Made by a program: the position numbers and the translations under genes
Shown here: piece by piece, positions 1-10,900 of the stretch
Position numbering within the stretch: position 1 is the first letter of the stretch
How the letters are laid out: every line of letters begins with the position of its first letter
The notes under the pieces: generated by a model
Told to the model about the DNA's origin: nothing
The model's database searches: none
The model's input: the letters and a program-made list of their open reading frames with translations, nothing else
Source: Rodentolepis nana
Lineage: Eukaryota; Platyhelminthes; Cestoda; Cyclophyllidea; Hymenolepididae
NCBI GenBank assembly: GCA_900617975.1
Contig: UZAE01012083.1
Coordinates: 1-34,199 of the forward strand
Length of the DNA: 34,199 nucleotides
Reading direction: 5' to 3'

Positions 1-254
1 CCACTTGCAACTTGCCGGTATTTAGGTAGAAGATACAAGGTGTAACCTGGCAATTGGTAGTACCTCAGTTTGTCATCCGAAATGTTTGCTTCCATAATTG
101 TGAAAATGTCTACATCATAGCTTTGTAGGATTATCTGGACTTGGATCTTTTTGTCCTGTGACATCCCTCCAGCATTCCACTGGAGGATCTGAAGACGTTG
201 TGATTCGCCCTGACGAGGGCGATTTCTCTTATAGCCTTGTTTCAAGCTAATCAT
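1..254 (-). CDS. LINE polyprotein, N-terminal endonuclease part (partial)
   Basis: The frame is open from an ATG at 254-252 to the window edge, 84 complete codons, with an in-frame TGA a few codons upstream that supports this start. After about 20 basic and polar residues comes the start of an apurinic-like endonuclease fold: QWNAGG (Asn27, usual metal-site Asn) and, 26 residues on, DVDIFTIMEANI with Glu55 as the usual catalytic Glu. It continues into a Tyr- and Leu-rich stretch ending LLPKYRQVAS. In known LINEs this domain nicks the target DNA to prime reverse transcription. Most of the protein, including reverse transcriptase, lies outside the window. There is no stop or frameshift in the visible part. 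Confidence 0.8.
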   Translation of the reverse strand, partial: MISLKQGYKRNRPRQGESQRLQILQWNAGGMSQDKKIQVQIILQSYDVDIFTIMEANISDDKLRYYQLPGYTLYLLPKYRQVAS

Positions 255-284
255 AATAAATAGGAGTCAAATCAAATGCCGAGT

Positions 285-358
285 GATAGAATTTTTTGCC
301 GTACGAAGATACGTTGTCCAGGGTGCACCACGTGGAGGTAAGTCTATCGTGCACACCC
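285..358 (-). ncRNA. HDV-like self-cleaving ribozyme at the LINE 5' end
   Basis: The sense strand folds by hand as a nested double pseudoknot. P1 pairs GGGUGU with GCACCC. P2 pairs GAUAGA (348-343) with UCUAUC (290-285). P3 pairs ACC with GGU around the 7-base loop UCCACGU. P1.1 pairs CC of that loop with GG after P1. P4 is CGUAU/GUACG closed by CUUC. The presumed catalytic C is at 298 in GGCAAA. Compared with the short elements, P4 keeps pairing despite base changes, and P2 shifts by one pair but stays paired. The usual GGGCAAC strand reads GGACAAC here, and two extra bases sit after P1. By analogy it would release the RNA 5' end at 358. Activity is inferred. Confidence 0.7.
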
Positions 359-2978
359 ATTTACTTAATATAAAAATATAAATAAGAAAAAATAATTTGA
401 TTTTTTAAATTAGAGCGAATGCTAGAAAATCCTATTGATAATCTTCATTGCATTTTTTTATGATTGAGAGAACTACGGAAAATAGTGTGTTACATCAAAA
501 ATTAAAACTCACAGTTCTCAAGAAAGTTCGTTAGTTTTCTCTCCCTCATTAATTAAAATTAATTTAATTTTGAATCTCTCATGAAAATGGAATCATCACT
601 GCACTGTTTATTTAATAATTTTTTTATCATTACCCTGGAGACTACTAGAGATTAAAATATTATCAAACACTGTTGATTGGCAGTTGAAAAAGTTATTCCT
701 AAAATCAATTTTTCTTAATATTTGTGATTGTGAAAACTCAAGTCATCAGAAGCAATTCAAATCACTCTATTATAGACTAGTAGTAATGACAATTTCGTAA
801 AAGCTTTACTTAAGATAATATATATGTAACAGTGGCCACCGATATAACTGGTCTTCTATTGTTCTCAACCATCGGTATATTCGATCTTAAATCACGCGAA
901 GAGAAACGAAGAACTGCCATTCGAAACTAATATAGACTGTATATAGTACACTTAAATGGCGTTTTATAAAAGAGGTTTATTCAATGAAAGCCTCCTTTAG
1001 AGCTGAAATATTCGAAATAATTTAATACTCCAATTACTATTTAATTTGATTTCGAAAATTTGTCAACCCAAATAGGAAGGAAAATAACAACCACATGAAG
1101 TCTTGTTAAGTTTATTCCATTATCCCGAAGCAGGATCAAATTTCAACTTACTATTGTAAATTTTTAACAACCACTCATGAATTTTGACTCTAAAGAGCTA
1201 ATTATTTTTCTGCTATTAATGGTGTGAAGGGAGTCACTAAATTGCTTTGTGTAAAATCGATTTAATAGAGCTAATTTATTTACGAGTCTAATATCCTCTA
1301 ATTCGTCATCGAATAAGGCCCTTGAGTGCATAATCCACCCAGAGCGTGTGATCAAAATTATGATTCTAATTAAATACAATGATACAGTTTACATTGTCTC
1401 AATTCTAGTTCCTTTATAATAATAAGCCTTTATATATTTCAAAGTCGCGCTGACATTTTCCGGTAGTGAAGGAAAAGGAAATTTAGGGGATTCATGACAC
1501 ACCAAAGCTCCTAGAGGCATTTTTGAGTGGAAAAGTTTTTTCCATTCGAGCTCATATTGGACATAGGGTATTGACGAATGTAATTCGCGCTAATTAATAA
1601 AAAAGAAAAATTAATTTTTCCCTCAAATGGTGCATGCAGAAGAATTAGCATGTTAAGTAGGGCTTCAAATCCTGTGAGATGAAATATAATTTGAAAAAAT
1701 TGGCATAGGTTAAAAGATAAAACCGAAAAATATAATAGTATTTGAGCGGAATATTTTAAAATGAAAGAAAATGTATAAAATAACGCAATAATATTCTAAA
1801 TACACTTAACACCTTGACTTTTCAGCGAGTTTATTTTCATGATGCAAAACAAATTTAAAAGTATCTTCATCGTATTGGTTAATTTCATATAATTTAGTGC
1901 CTATTGAATTATTTTTCATCACACATTTAAAACCATTAATTAACATTCACTGAGTTTAACTAAATCGATTTTTAAGATGCAAATAATGCCTCTGTATTTT
2001 GCATATTTTAAAGAGGAAGTGTACATGCCATAACCAAGACCTTGGCTCTGACATTGCAACTCAGTCATGCAGGGAGAACATTATGATTTACATGTTTTCC
2101 CCTTTTCTAGATCAAATTTGCCTTGCTTAATAATTCGAGCGCTTAAAAAAACGCTAATTTTACTAATTGTCGTGAACATTTAAGTATAATAAAATAGGGA
2201 ATTATCATTGCTGAAGATAACTTAATTACGATGACACTCAAATTGTAATTTCTGTCTTTAACTTTACTTTTCATTGCTCCAAGAAGATCCATAGGCCGTT
2301 GGTATGCCGGGAATGATGGTCCTCATCCTTAATAAACCTGTTAAAAGCATTAAGATCATGAGAAGGCAAAAGTAATGTTAAGCATGGGATCTCAATAACA
2401 TCAGTTTTAATTTAAGTTGGTGATTATTTGGCTTGCTAAACAGAGCTCCACATTTAGATTCAAAGTTAACTATTATGCTTAACTTAAGATGATGCCCTGT
2501 CTGGACATCGATTTCTTCAAACCTTGAAAATGGACAAAAAAAATTGATTTTTAAATTTTTTCTAATTTTGATCCAAATATTAACCTTGATTAAACCAGGA
2601 GCAAAAAATAAATTATTATTTAATCGAATTCAAAATCTGATGCATCAATATTAAATTGAGTGAATTTAAAGGGCAAAATGATATTCAAATTGCTAAAAGA
2701 CGGATTTATTTTATTTTGTTCCGATATTTTGGTGAATATATCTTATTGAGTGGTACAGAGGAATTAGGCTAACTGAGCGTACCATGGCTAAAAAAGTTGA
2801 AATTGTTTTGAAAGGTCAAAAAAATATTTTGCTTTTGTTAATTGGTTCAAGTCTTTTATCTGCTCTCAAATTCACAAAATGTATTAAGAAATTTTCAATA
2901 ATTAAAGTATTTAAAAAATACATATCTGATGATTTGTAAAAGCTTACAATTTAAATTTACCAGAGATCCGTAAACAGG
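359..2978. other. AT-rich intergenic DNA, no gene seen
   Basis: No convincing reading frame, RNA gene or repeat was found. The one open frame above 60 codons (around 1164-1379, minus) has low-complexity codon content and no recognisable motif. Confidence 0.6.
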
Positions 2979-3291
2979 ATTTATATCATATGGCAGGCTT
3001 TAGATCTTTAGAACTGTAGCTGATTTCGGGCTTCACAGAGAGGGGGAAGAACATCAAAGTGGCAAAAGTCGAGAGGGGGACAGAAAAATGATTAACAGAT
3101 GTGAAAGAGTCAAACAGACACAAAGGCAGAGAAAAGGTAGACTGAGTACTGTGAAGGGGGTCGAATATGACATAGAGTCAGGTCATGGTAATTCGAAGCC
3201 AGAAGTCAGCTATCAGTTAATAGATTTATTTGATTTATGAGTTTAAGCTGCCTAGGGTGCACCACGTGGAGGTAAGTCCATCGCACACTCC
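2979..3291 (-). mobile_element. Short non-autonomous retroelement, degraded copy
   Basis: A full-length but worn copy of the roughly 330-bp family. In sense it starts at 3291 with a ribozyme-like head, runs through the pyrimidine-rich middle and ends in GCCTGCC plus an AT tail near 2979. The head keeps P3 and its loop. The active-site region, however, reads AAATCAAATAAA instead of ACGGCAAAAA, so the P4 stem and presumed catalytic C are lost. The 3' hairpin is also altered. No clear target-site duplication was found, which fits an old insertion. Confidence 0.8.
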
Positions 3292-3476
3292 ACATGCGGA
3301 ATATTAATTACCTGCTAACGGTCTAACCTTTCACATGGACCATGTGATTTCCTTGGTTTAAGAATATCCCCCCTCCCCATAAAAACCAATACAATTGACT
3401 ATAAGGTCCACGATTTGTTATGCCCACTAATGAATATTTGCTTGTGATAAACAAAAATTTATAATTAATAACTTAC

Positions 3477-3656
3477 CTCATCTTGTTCAATTAATTCACT
3501 TGTCACATATGTATTTATGTCTTGAGTTATAACGCAGATTATTGCAGTTAATGCCAAAAATAATCCGGCTTTCCTAAGTCCTGGCGTCAGAAATAGATTG
3601 AATTGGGCTTTTAATTTAGATTTATTGATTTGTGAGTTTAAATCTATCTGATACAT
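3477..3656 (-). CDS. Possible coding exon with a strong splice donor (unknown gene)
   Basis: An ATG-started frame of exactly 60 codons ends at GAG|GTAAGT, a near-perfect 5' splice site, in phase 0. The conceptual peptide has a polar, Lys/Asn/Gln-rich N-terminus (residues 1-25), the run LTPGLRKAG, one hydrophobic helix (about 31-44) and an acidic end ELIEQDE. One-helix proteins of this size occur among accessory mitochondrial complex I subunits, but I cannot identify a family and do not assign one. No matching acceptor or second exon was found downstream. The donor could be chance in AT-rich DNA. An in-frame TGA lies upstream of the ATG. Confidence 0.25.
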
Positions 3657-5257
3657 TTGGTAGTTTCCGTAAACGCAGTATATGTAGCACACGGGATCAA
3701 TAAATGTATTAAATCAAGGCACATTTATAAAAATCATGTTATTACTGAGCAGGCATTCAAATTCATAAAGATAAATATAATAAATACTCCTTAACACCTT
3801 CATTAAGGCTAATTAATTTAAAATAATATTTTTAAGTAGTGGTGATTTAAGTCAAAAGCCTAAATATAAATGAAAATCGCGTAGGAAAGTTTCAGCATAA
3901 TTGGCGCAATTTCGTGAAATGAGCGCATTTTTTAAAAAAAATGAAATTTGTTTTATGAACGAAATCTTCCATGAAGTCACGTGGCATTATTGAATCAAGT
4001 CTATTCAATTTAACGCCATAATTTTCTCAAATTATGCTCAATTTTGGCTTATTTACAGCTGCACTACACTTTAAAGCACACGGATAAACTAATATTAATC
4101 AGAGTAGCAACTGATTTCATCCCACTGAGGCAGATTGAAATTAATGTCCTGAAATTTGGAGTTAGCATCATTTAGAAGGTTAGAACAAAAATTGATGGGT
4201 TTTTCTGCCTGAAGGTTCACTTTAATCACACCTTGGTCACACCTTGGTCACACCTTAATGTTGAGGATAGACAGCTGTGGAGTTACAAATTCTGGTTCGT
4301 GAAAGTGGCTTAAGTCCCCGTATTTGTGATCCCTATCAAATGTTAACCAAATTTGAAGTAATTAACATCAAAGAAAGTGCTTTGATATTTTCGATTTGAC
4401 ATTAATTTATATTATTGGGGAGCCTTTCAATAATATTATTGTAATACCCTGAATTCTATTTGTTTCCTAATAAATATGTGCTATTGACAGATTGATAACA
4501 CGTTTTTATAGATAATCTCCACCTTTGTAAGAAATTTGAGAAGATAAATAAAATATTAATTTGAATCAGTAATCTAATACGAAATAACTGACACAATAAA
4601 TTTATTTACAGATTTTGAATTTCATTTTATGCATCAACCACTCTCTTCTTAGCCAATCTTTTCAGGCCTATTTCTAAAAAGAGGTTCAAAGCTGGGTGTA
4701 ATTGATTTTTTTTAAGTAATTCGATATTTTTCGTGGTATGACGATAGTTTCCTTGTCATTTTGATAGTTGAATTAAATTTTTCAAGATTTTGAACTCTGA
4801 AGTATGGCTTGCTTTTCAGAAACTATAAAATTTTGTCGATCAAATTTCCCCTAATAACCATTGTGATCAAATCACATGCTAACGCTTTTCAAGATTTCAT
4901 AAAGTCAGAATGCGTGGGTGACAAAAATATAAGCTGTTAATTTTTCCTATTGAGCTACTTAATGTACTAATGATATTCATCTCTTATTTGTAAATAAATT
5001 CACTTATTTAATTGTAAATATCTTCTACCATCATTTAGTGTAAAATGCTTCTTTACGGAGGCAAGCGTAATAGTGATTTTAGTGAAAATCACAAGTTTCC
5101 GAACACTAAGGTCAGGAGAAAGAACTTCAGGACTATTGTTTGAGACAAAAGTACAAATTCTCGCTTTTTCCATGTTAATTAATTCACTTTTGCACTTGAG
5201 AACAACTCAAATGTGTGGCTGCTTTCATATTTTAATGCCTTTTCCTTGAGGATTCCT
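3657..5257. other. AT-rich intergenic DNA
   Basis: Apart from the small tandem repeat at 4226-4256 I see no gene, RNA or mobile element here. Confidence 0.55.
4226..4256 (+). repeat. 11-bp tandem repeat, about 2.8 copies
   Basis: The unit TCACACCTTGG is present twice in full and once as nine bases, without mismatch. It is a small minisatellite-like array of no evident function. Confidence 0.9.
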
Positions 5258-5268
5258 TGTTAATTTTC

Positions 5269-5603
5269 ATTTATTTATTTATTTATATCAAATGGCAGAC
5301 ATTTTGATAGTTATCATTAGCCCTCTAGTTGACTTCGGGCTTAACAGTGAGGAGGAGGAACATCAAAATGGCAAAAAGTAGTGAGGGGGGGGGGGCAGAA
5401 GATTGTTTCAAAGAAGTAGAAGAGAAGTAAAAGTAGAAGTAAAAAAAGGTGAGGTTAGTACTGTGGAAGGGGTCGAATATGACAACTAGGGGGGTTGTGG
5501 TAGTTTGAAGTCAGAAGTCAACTGCCAATTAATAGACTCTTTTGCCGTATGAGTAAGCGTTGCCCAGGATGCATCACGTGGAGGTAAGTCTATCGCACAC
5601 CCC
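5269..5603 (-). mobile_element. Short non-autonomous retroelement with probable target duplication
   Basis: A full-length copy in antisense orientation. The sense 5' end is GGGGTGTGCG at 5603 and the 3' end is the ATTTGATAT tail followed by AAAT repeats. Flanks TGTTAATTTTC (5258-5268) and TATTACTTTTC (5604-5614) match at 9 of 11 positions and abut both ends exactly, as expected for a diverged target-site duplication. The middle carries an 11-base G run (5385-5395) and an AGAAGTA-rich stretch that departs from the other copies. The family shares both ends with the LINE and encodes no protein. Confidence 0.85.
5532..5603 (-). ncRNA. HDV-like ribozyme remnant
   Basis: P1 (GGGGUGU with GCAUCCU) and P2 (AUAGACU with AGUCUAU) still pair and the presumed catalytic C remains at 5544. 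P3 has a C-A mismatch and P4 is weakened (GCUU opposite AUAC). It is probably a decayed ribozyme. Confidence 0.5.
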
Positions 5604-5614
5604 TATTACTTTTC

Positions 5615-6840
5615 TTTGTGCACTAAACAATAAAAGCGTAAGATCTTCAATTTTTTTATGAAAGCGTTCAATGACGGACATATTGAATGAATTCAGCTTA
5701 TAAATTTCTAATGACACAAAATATTTACATGCCTCGTGTTTGGCATTCCTAAGATTGTGACACTTGTGCAGAAACACTCTCCCATTTCAACCATTGTAAT
5801 AGGCAAGGGATTGTAAGAGTAGGACCAAGCGCCTTGACGGAAAACCGTTTAATGAGTTTTAGACTTCGGTGAGAAGAATATGCTACTCACCCTGAGACCA
5901 ATCATAAAATTCTTCATTAAGTAAATTGCATACAACCCGAATGTAATAATAAGATGAACTAAGAATTTTTAACCCATTAACGCCCTTAGGACCGTACGTT
6001 CATCTCGATTGGTACTAGACTCGCAAATAAAGAAATCATTGCTCTTTGAAGCACGTATGAATTCTGATATCACCAAAATCATCACGTCGGTGGCTTCAGT
6101 CTGCTATGAGACGCATGTGAGTGCGGTTAGATACTCTTTTCAAATAAATAATTGGGAGCATTTAAGGGCTAATTTCCTAAATTTTCTCTCCATGGTGCTC
6201 GCCTCACTCAATTATTTTTTTTAACACTCAGTAACCCAATTTCGGATGATCCCCAGGTATAAATTTTTGTTTTAAAGTATAGATGACGATAGCAATGAAG
6301 ACAAGTATTTGTCAAAATTTTAGTTTAATGACAATCTCATAGTCATTCTGAAGGCCATTCAAAGACGTACGAGGTCAATATGTCTGTAATTTTAGACCCC
6401 ATATATGAACATTTTTAAAATTACAACTCACATGTTTATGAAGAATTAGGGTAATATCCCTGACGAGAAATATACTCTCAAAGTAAAGTCATGTTGAATA
6501 GAATGTTTGTAGGAGAGGAGCAATATGTTTGAGACTTTCGGTGACATTTGTATTTTAAATAGCGCGTTAATGATTATTTTATAGTCATTTTGTGCAGACA
6601 CGTACCTAAACAATAAAAATGGGGAATTTAAAATCCGAACTAATGATTCGGAATGCAATAGGCACAAAATAGTGCATTGATTAAACGACATGCATGTTTA
6701 TATAGTTTATCACATTTATGACAAGTTCATACTTTTCAGTTATCAGTTTAATTTATTATTTCTAAGAGAGTTTGACTGGTTTCATACCTTAGACATTATG
6801 AATCGCATTGCTATTACTTGTGAAGAACGCGACACTATGT

Positions 6841-6884
<44 letters not shown>

Positions 6885-7918
6885 TGGTATGTCTTATTGT
6901 CAAAAGTCCTGCAAGTTTATAATAGAACCAATCGGGTTTTGGAGCGTTTAGATATACCTCTATTATTCTCCACCCTAAGAAAGGATTCTTTCAGCTTTAA
7001 AGCTAACGCAGAAATTAAGGATAACATCTCATCATAAATAGGCGAATTCAATAAAAAATATTGCAATAAAATTTTAAGAAAGAACATTCTCATTTCATTA
7101 ACCTTCCTCCTTTTAATTTCTGAAACCTGTCCATCGTTTTATTGCAAATGTATCCACAGTACTTCCTTAAACACACCCCTCCCTTGCCTATAATACTTCG
7201 ATGAATGCATCATAGGTGGTAAAACAACAATTTGTACTTTTATCTCGCCGAAAGTATTTGAATGTACTTCACACTTGGAAACCTTTTCAAAAGGATCATA
7301 AATGATGGAATTTGCACTTTCTACTTGATGAATTTCGAAGTAATTGTCATTGCATATGTTGGAGACTAAATTTATTTCATCGTCATGGCATTATGCCTAA
7401 AGTTATCATTAAATTTGTTCTTAAGTTATGTACTTGCACCTACGATGGAATTACGCGAATGACACATCTAACCAGCAGTACCGTTCTTAAACGCTTTGCA
7501 TAACATTGAGAAACTGCGAAATCTAAAAGTGCGCTAAGAAAGGTAGTAAAGGAATACTCATGTTCAGACGCTGCCTACAAATCAAAGCGAAACTTGTAAA
7601 TACCTTGTAGTGCTAATTGAATGAGCGCAAGTATTGACCTCCCCCATTGCTTTTGGTATTTTCAAATTGTGTGTGGGTTGGTATTTAAAAGAAATTTTAA
7701 ATGCAATTGACCCTGATGTGGCAACTAAGTACATGCTAACTGGATCAAGTCGTAAGTAAATTGACGATCACGTTGACAGCTAATTTACATAGATAAGCTA
7801 ATAGCTTCTTTCCACAAGTTCTCCAGAAATTTTCAAGTGAATAATCGAGCTTTAGTTTTGTATTACCTACTGAAGTCCTCAAACGTTTAAGACTTATCCC
7901 TAAAAAAAGGCGCCAGGT
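5615..7918. other. AT-rich intergenic DNA
   Basis: No gene supported. It contains a TA/TACA microsatellite at 6841-6880. The longest open frame (6690-7037, plus) merely runs through that microsatellite. Confidence 0.55.
6841..6880. repeat. TACA/TA microsatellite
   Basis: An ATACATACAT lead-in followed by an uninterrupted TA run of about 30 bases. Confidence 0.95.
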
Positions 7919-7932
7919 ACTCTATGAATATT

Positions 7933-7978
7933 TTTGTTTTTTTCAAATTGTAGGCTTTATGATATTTATCATTATCCC
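7933..7978 (-). mobile_element. Minimal 46-bp LINE 3'-end insertion with 14-bp target duplication
   Basis: On the minus strand this is only the LINE tail: GGGATAATGATAAATATCAT, then AAAGCC and an A-rich end. It matches the 3' end at 26050-26092. It is bracketed by ACTCTATGAATATT (7919-7932) and ACTCTATGAACATT (7979-7992), 13 of 14 identical, with no leftover bases. This is what target-primed reverse transcription that aborts almost at once would leave. Confidence 0.85.
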
Positions 7979-7992
7979 ACTCTATGAACATT

Positions 7993-10900
7993 GGAATTCA
8001 CAAACATCCCCCCCTATTCTAGTTGGAGATTAATGTAGTTTATGGTAAAGACCGATCAGTAAGTCTACTTTAAAATAGTTTGACAGGGAATAAAAGGTGG
8101 GAAACGCGTCGAAGACGGGATATGTGGAGTACGCAACGCTATCATGGCTGAACAAAGAAATATCATGATCATTCAGACAAACTCAAAGGTTTGGCTGTGC
8201 TACTTGCCACGTAGAGAGCAAATGTAGTCGTGCGTGCAAATTTCTCTCAGTCAGCCAAAAATCAATAGTTGTTGCATGGTTTAACAAAACCCTTCATTGT
8301 ATTTTAGTGGCAAAACGCCTTGATAGACACAGCCCAAATAATTTTATTCCACCCTATACGCCTGTTTTCTCTCCGTGGTTGATGGATCTTACCGCATAGA
8401 GTACTCTTAATAAATTATTGCTTTTGACTTGGTAGAGTCCCATATCTACTTAATGGTTGATAAAAGGAATTTATTCTCAGGCTAAAATGGTCACTGTTCA
8501 AAAATGAGTTGAGCTTAAATAAAAAAATACTTTATTAACAGTTTGCAATGTTATTTCGGTTTAAACAGTCAAATTGAGTTAAATAGGCATACCATAATTT
8601 CATTATATTATAAATAATCAAACTATGTTTCCGAGTACTCATATTCAATACTTTTCGTGAACCCCCCGGCCCCCCCCCCTTGACATCTTCATCCGCAATC
8701 CACCTATTATTGCAACTATTTTTTATACTCCGATTCACTTTTCTCTTCTAATAATATATTCAAATCAAAATTTTCAAGCACAATTTAATATGTGGCATAT
8801 AATTTGATCCGATCTTTCCATGGAAATCCATAAGTATTTGGCATGAGTCGATACATTAGTACTCAAGAAAAGGTGGAAGTGCAGTAGAACATTCCTTGTG
8901 CTTCGCACACAAAGCTCAGTAAATAAATCCTGCAAATGAAGTAATAAACTTTAGAAGCGTCGTGTTTATTGAAGCCTTCAATTGTCTATTTTTTCCGGTA
9001 TTATAACAATGTGAGTTGTGAAGGATGATTTCCTTTTTTGAAGGTATATTTTTTGAGAGAAACGCAATTGCGACAATGCGGATGGCGATCAGATTGCGCT
9101 CTCATAGCAGATCTTCTCAGATTTCAACAGACAAAAAAGGGTTGAAACTTATTAAAATCGTCACAATTAATTGTAATCTTCTACCTCAACCTTACAGCTT
9201 AAATCCACCTGCTGATTTCACCATATTCACCTCATGCAAGCGTCACAGAGTAAAACGTCTTTCAGAAAAAAATCACGCCAAAATGGTCTGACAAAGTCAA
9301 ATAAACTTCTGAACAAATCGGAATCATCCTATTGCGGCATAAAAAAAATCCGATGAAAAAACCTTTTGTTAAGATCATAAGCAGCACACACAGAATCAGT
9401 TATCTTGGTTAGAGTTCAAATGCCACTCTTTGAGTGAAGCCGTCTAAATTTCCCCAACCTGACATGATTTCAGAATGTGTGTATCTTCCGAGGTTGACGT
9501 GATACCTTCGCATTCTTTTATATAGGGACTTTGGCTGAATTCAGATGCTTACATGGAATCGCTGACTAACGAATAGAGATGGCAAACTATAATGGTCAAT
9601 CTGTATGGCAACATCGGAATTCGTGCCCTTCACAAATCAGGATAAAGTCAAAGGTGGTTGTTAGTGCATTTGTACGACGTTTCAAGATAGGCTTGACCTT
9701 CGAAAATCCAATTCCTTAACCCAATGAAATGTTTTTGTATACATGGAAAACTGTGGAGAAATACACTGATCTCACTTTTCCAATGGCGGGGTGAGGCAAC
9801 AGTGAGCATAAAAATATTTAGTTTTTGCGTAAAACTCCATCACCATGATATACTTGCCCTGTCCACTGAATTTCTGTTAATTTAATAAATATTGAAGTTA
9901 CCAACCACTTGTTCTTTTTCCTAATGAGACTAACACATTCATTCCCAACCTCCTGTGTACGCATGACCTTTTAAATGCCAAGTTATCTCTAATTTTATCA
10001 TTTTTCCGAGACACTTTACCTTCAATCATAATATTTTTAAATCAAAGTGAAGGCTGGCAATATCTATTACTTCTAATTTTTTTAAAATAAAAATTATGAT
10101 ATTTTTACACCAGTAAAATTGCGTCATAAAACAGTTGTCTTGCATATTTAAGTGTGAAAAGAGAAATGATTGGCCGTTGGATGGAAATGTTTAAGCGAGT
10201 TAAGCCAGTTTTAAGTAAGCAGAAAGAGTAAAAAAAATTGCCTCGGTGCTTCTATTTGTAATGGGGTTTCTTTAACAAGCTGATTTCGTTTCTTTTTTTT
10301 AGATTATTGCACTAACTTTGCTCATAAGCTCTTAGTATTTCAGTAGTAAAGTGATGAGTCACTCATCCACTCGTGTTGAAAATTTGCAATCAGATATAAC
10401 TACATATCATGGACTAATCATTTCACTAATCATTTTTTTGCAAAGGATCCCCTCCCCCCTGATTATGCAAATAAGAGATGACTTTTACCTAATGAGCTTT
10501 GCTTTGCGAGTAGAATCAAGCAATGTTTGGTAATGCTACCAGGATCATTTGTTTAGCCAGTTGGATCAATTTTACGTCCATTAATTAGCATTTATAAACT
10601 AAGTTGAAAACTCAACCGACGAAAGCCTATGGATAGTGGGAATTTTGCAGTTAAGTAACCGAATGTTTCCACCGGGAACTCCATTTGTCCCACTTCTCGC
10701 ACACCTCAACATGTCAACAGAAGAGATGAGATAAATGTCTTGGCTGGAGAGGTTTTAGAAGTGTAAAAGGGCGAAAGCCTTAGAGGTGTGAAGGAGAAAC
10801 CCTGTCAACCTAACCTTAAATATAAGTAGACGAATGCACTTTTAAATAGAGCACACATATTGACGTCCTGTTCGTAGTGACGTTTGGTTTGTACTTTGGA

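Larger units (their letters stand above)
1..358 (-). mobile_element. 5' end of a non-LTR retrotransposon (LINE), runs off the window
   Basis: Read on the minus strand this is a LINE 5' terminus: a ribozyme-like head (358-285), a short leader, then an endonuclease reading frame starting at 254 and continuing past base 1. The head is shared almost base for base with the short elements at 2979, 5269, 20552, 22576 and 24450. The similarity continues about 20 bases past the ribozyme and then fades, where the short elements switch to a different middle. Only about 104 bases separate the 5' end from the start codon, so no ORF1 is visible in this copy. The clade is not certain. The RNase H pieces elsewhere in the window argue for an RNase H-bearing lineage, provided they belong to the same family. 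That link rests on the short elements, which carry this 5' end together with the 3' end of those pieces. Confidence 0.8.

Noticed and set aside
6690..7037. 115-codon open frame on the plus strand
   Set aside because: It is carried through by the TA microsatellite, giving an alternating Tyr-Ile run, and has no other coding sign.
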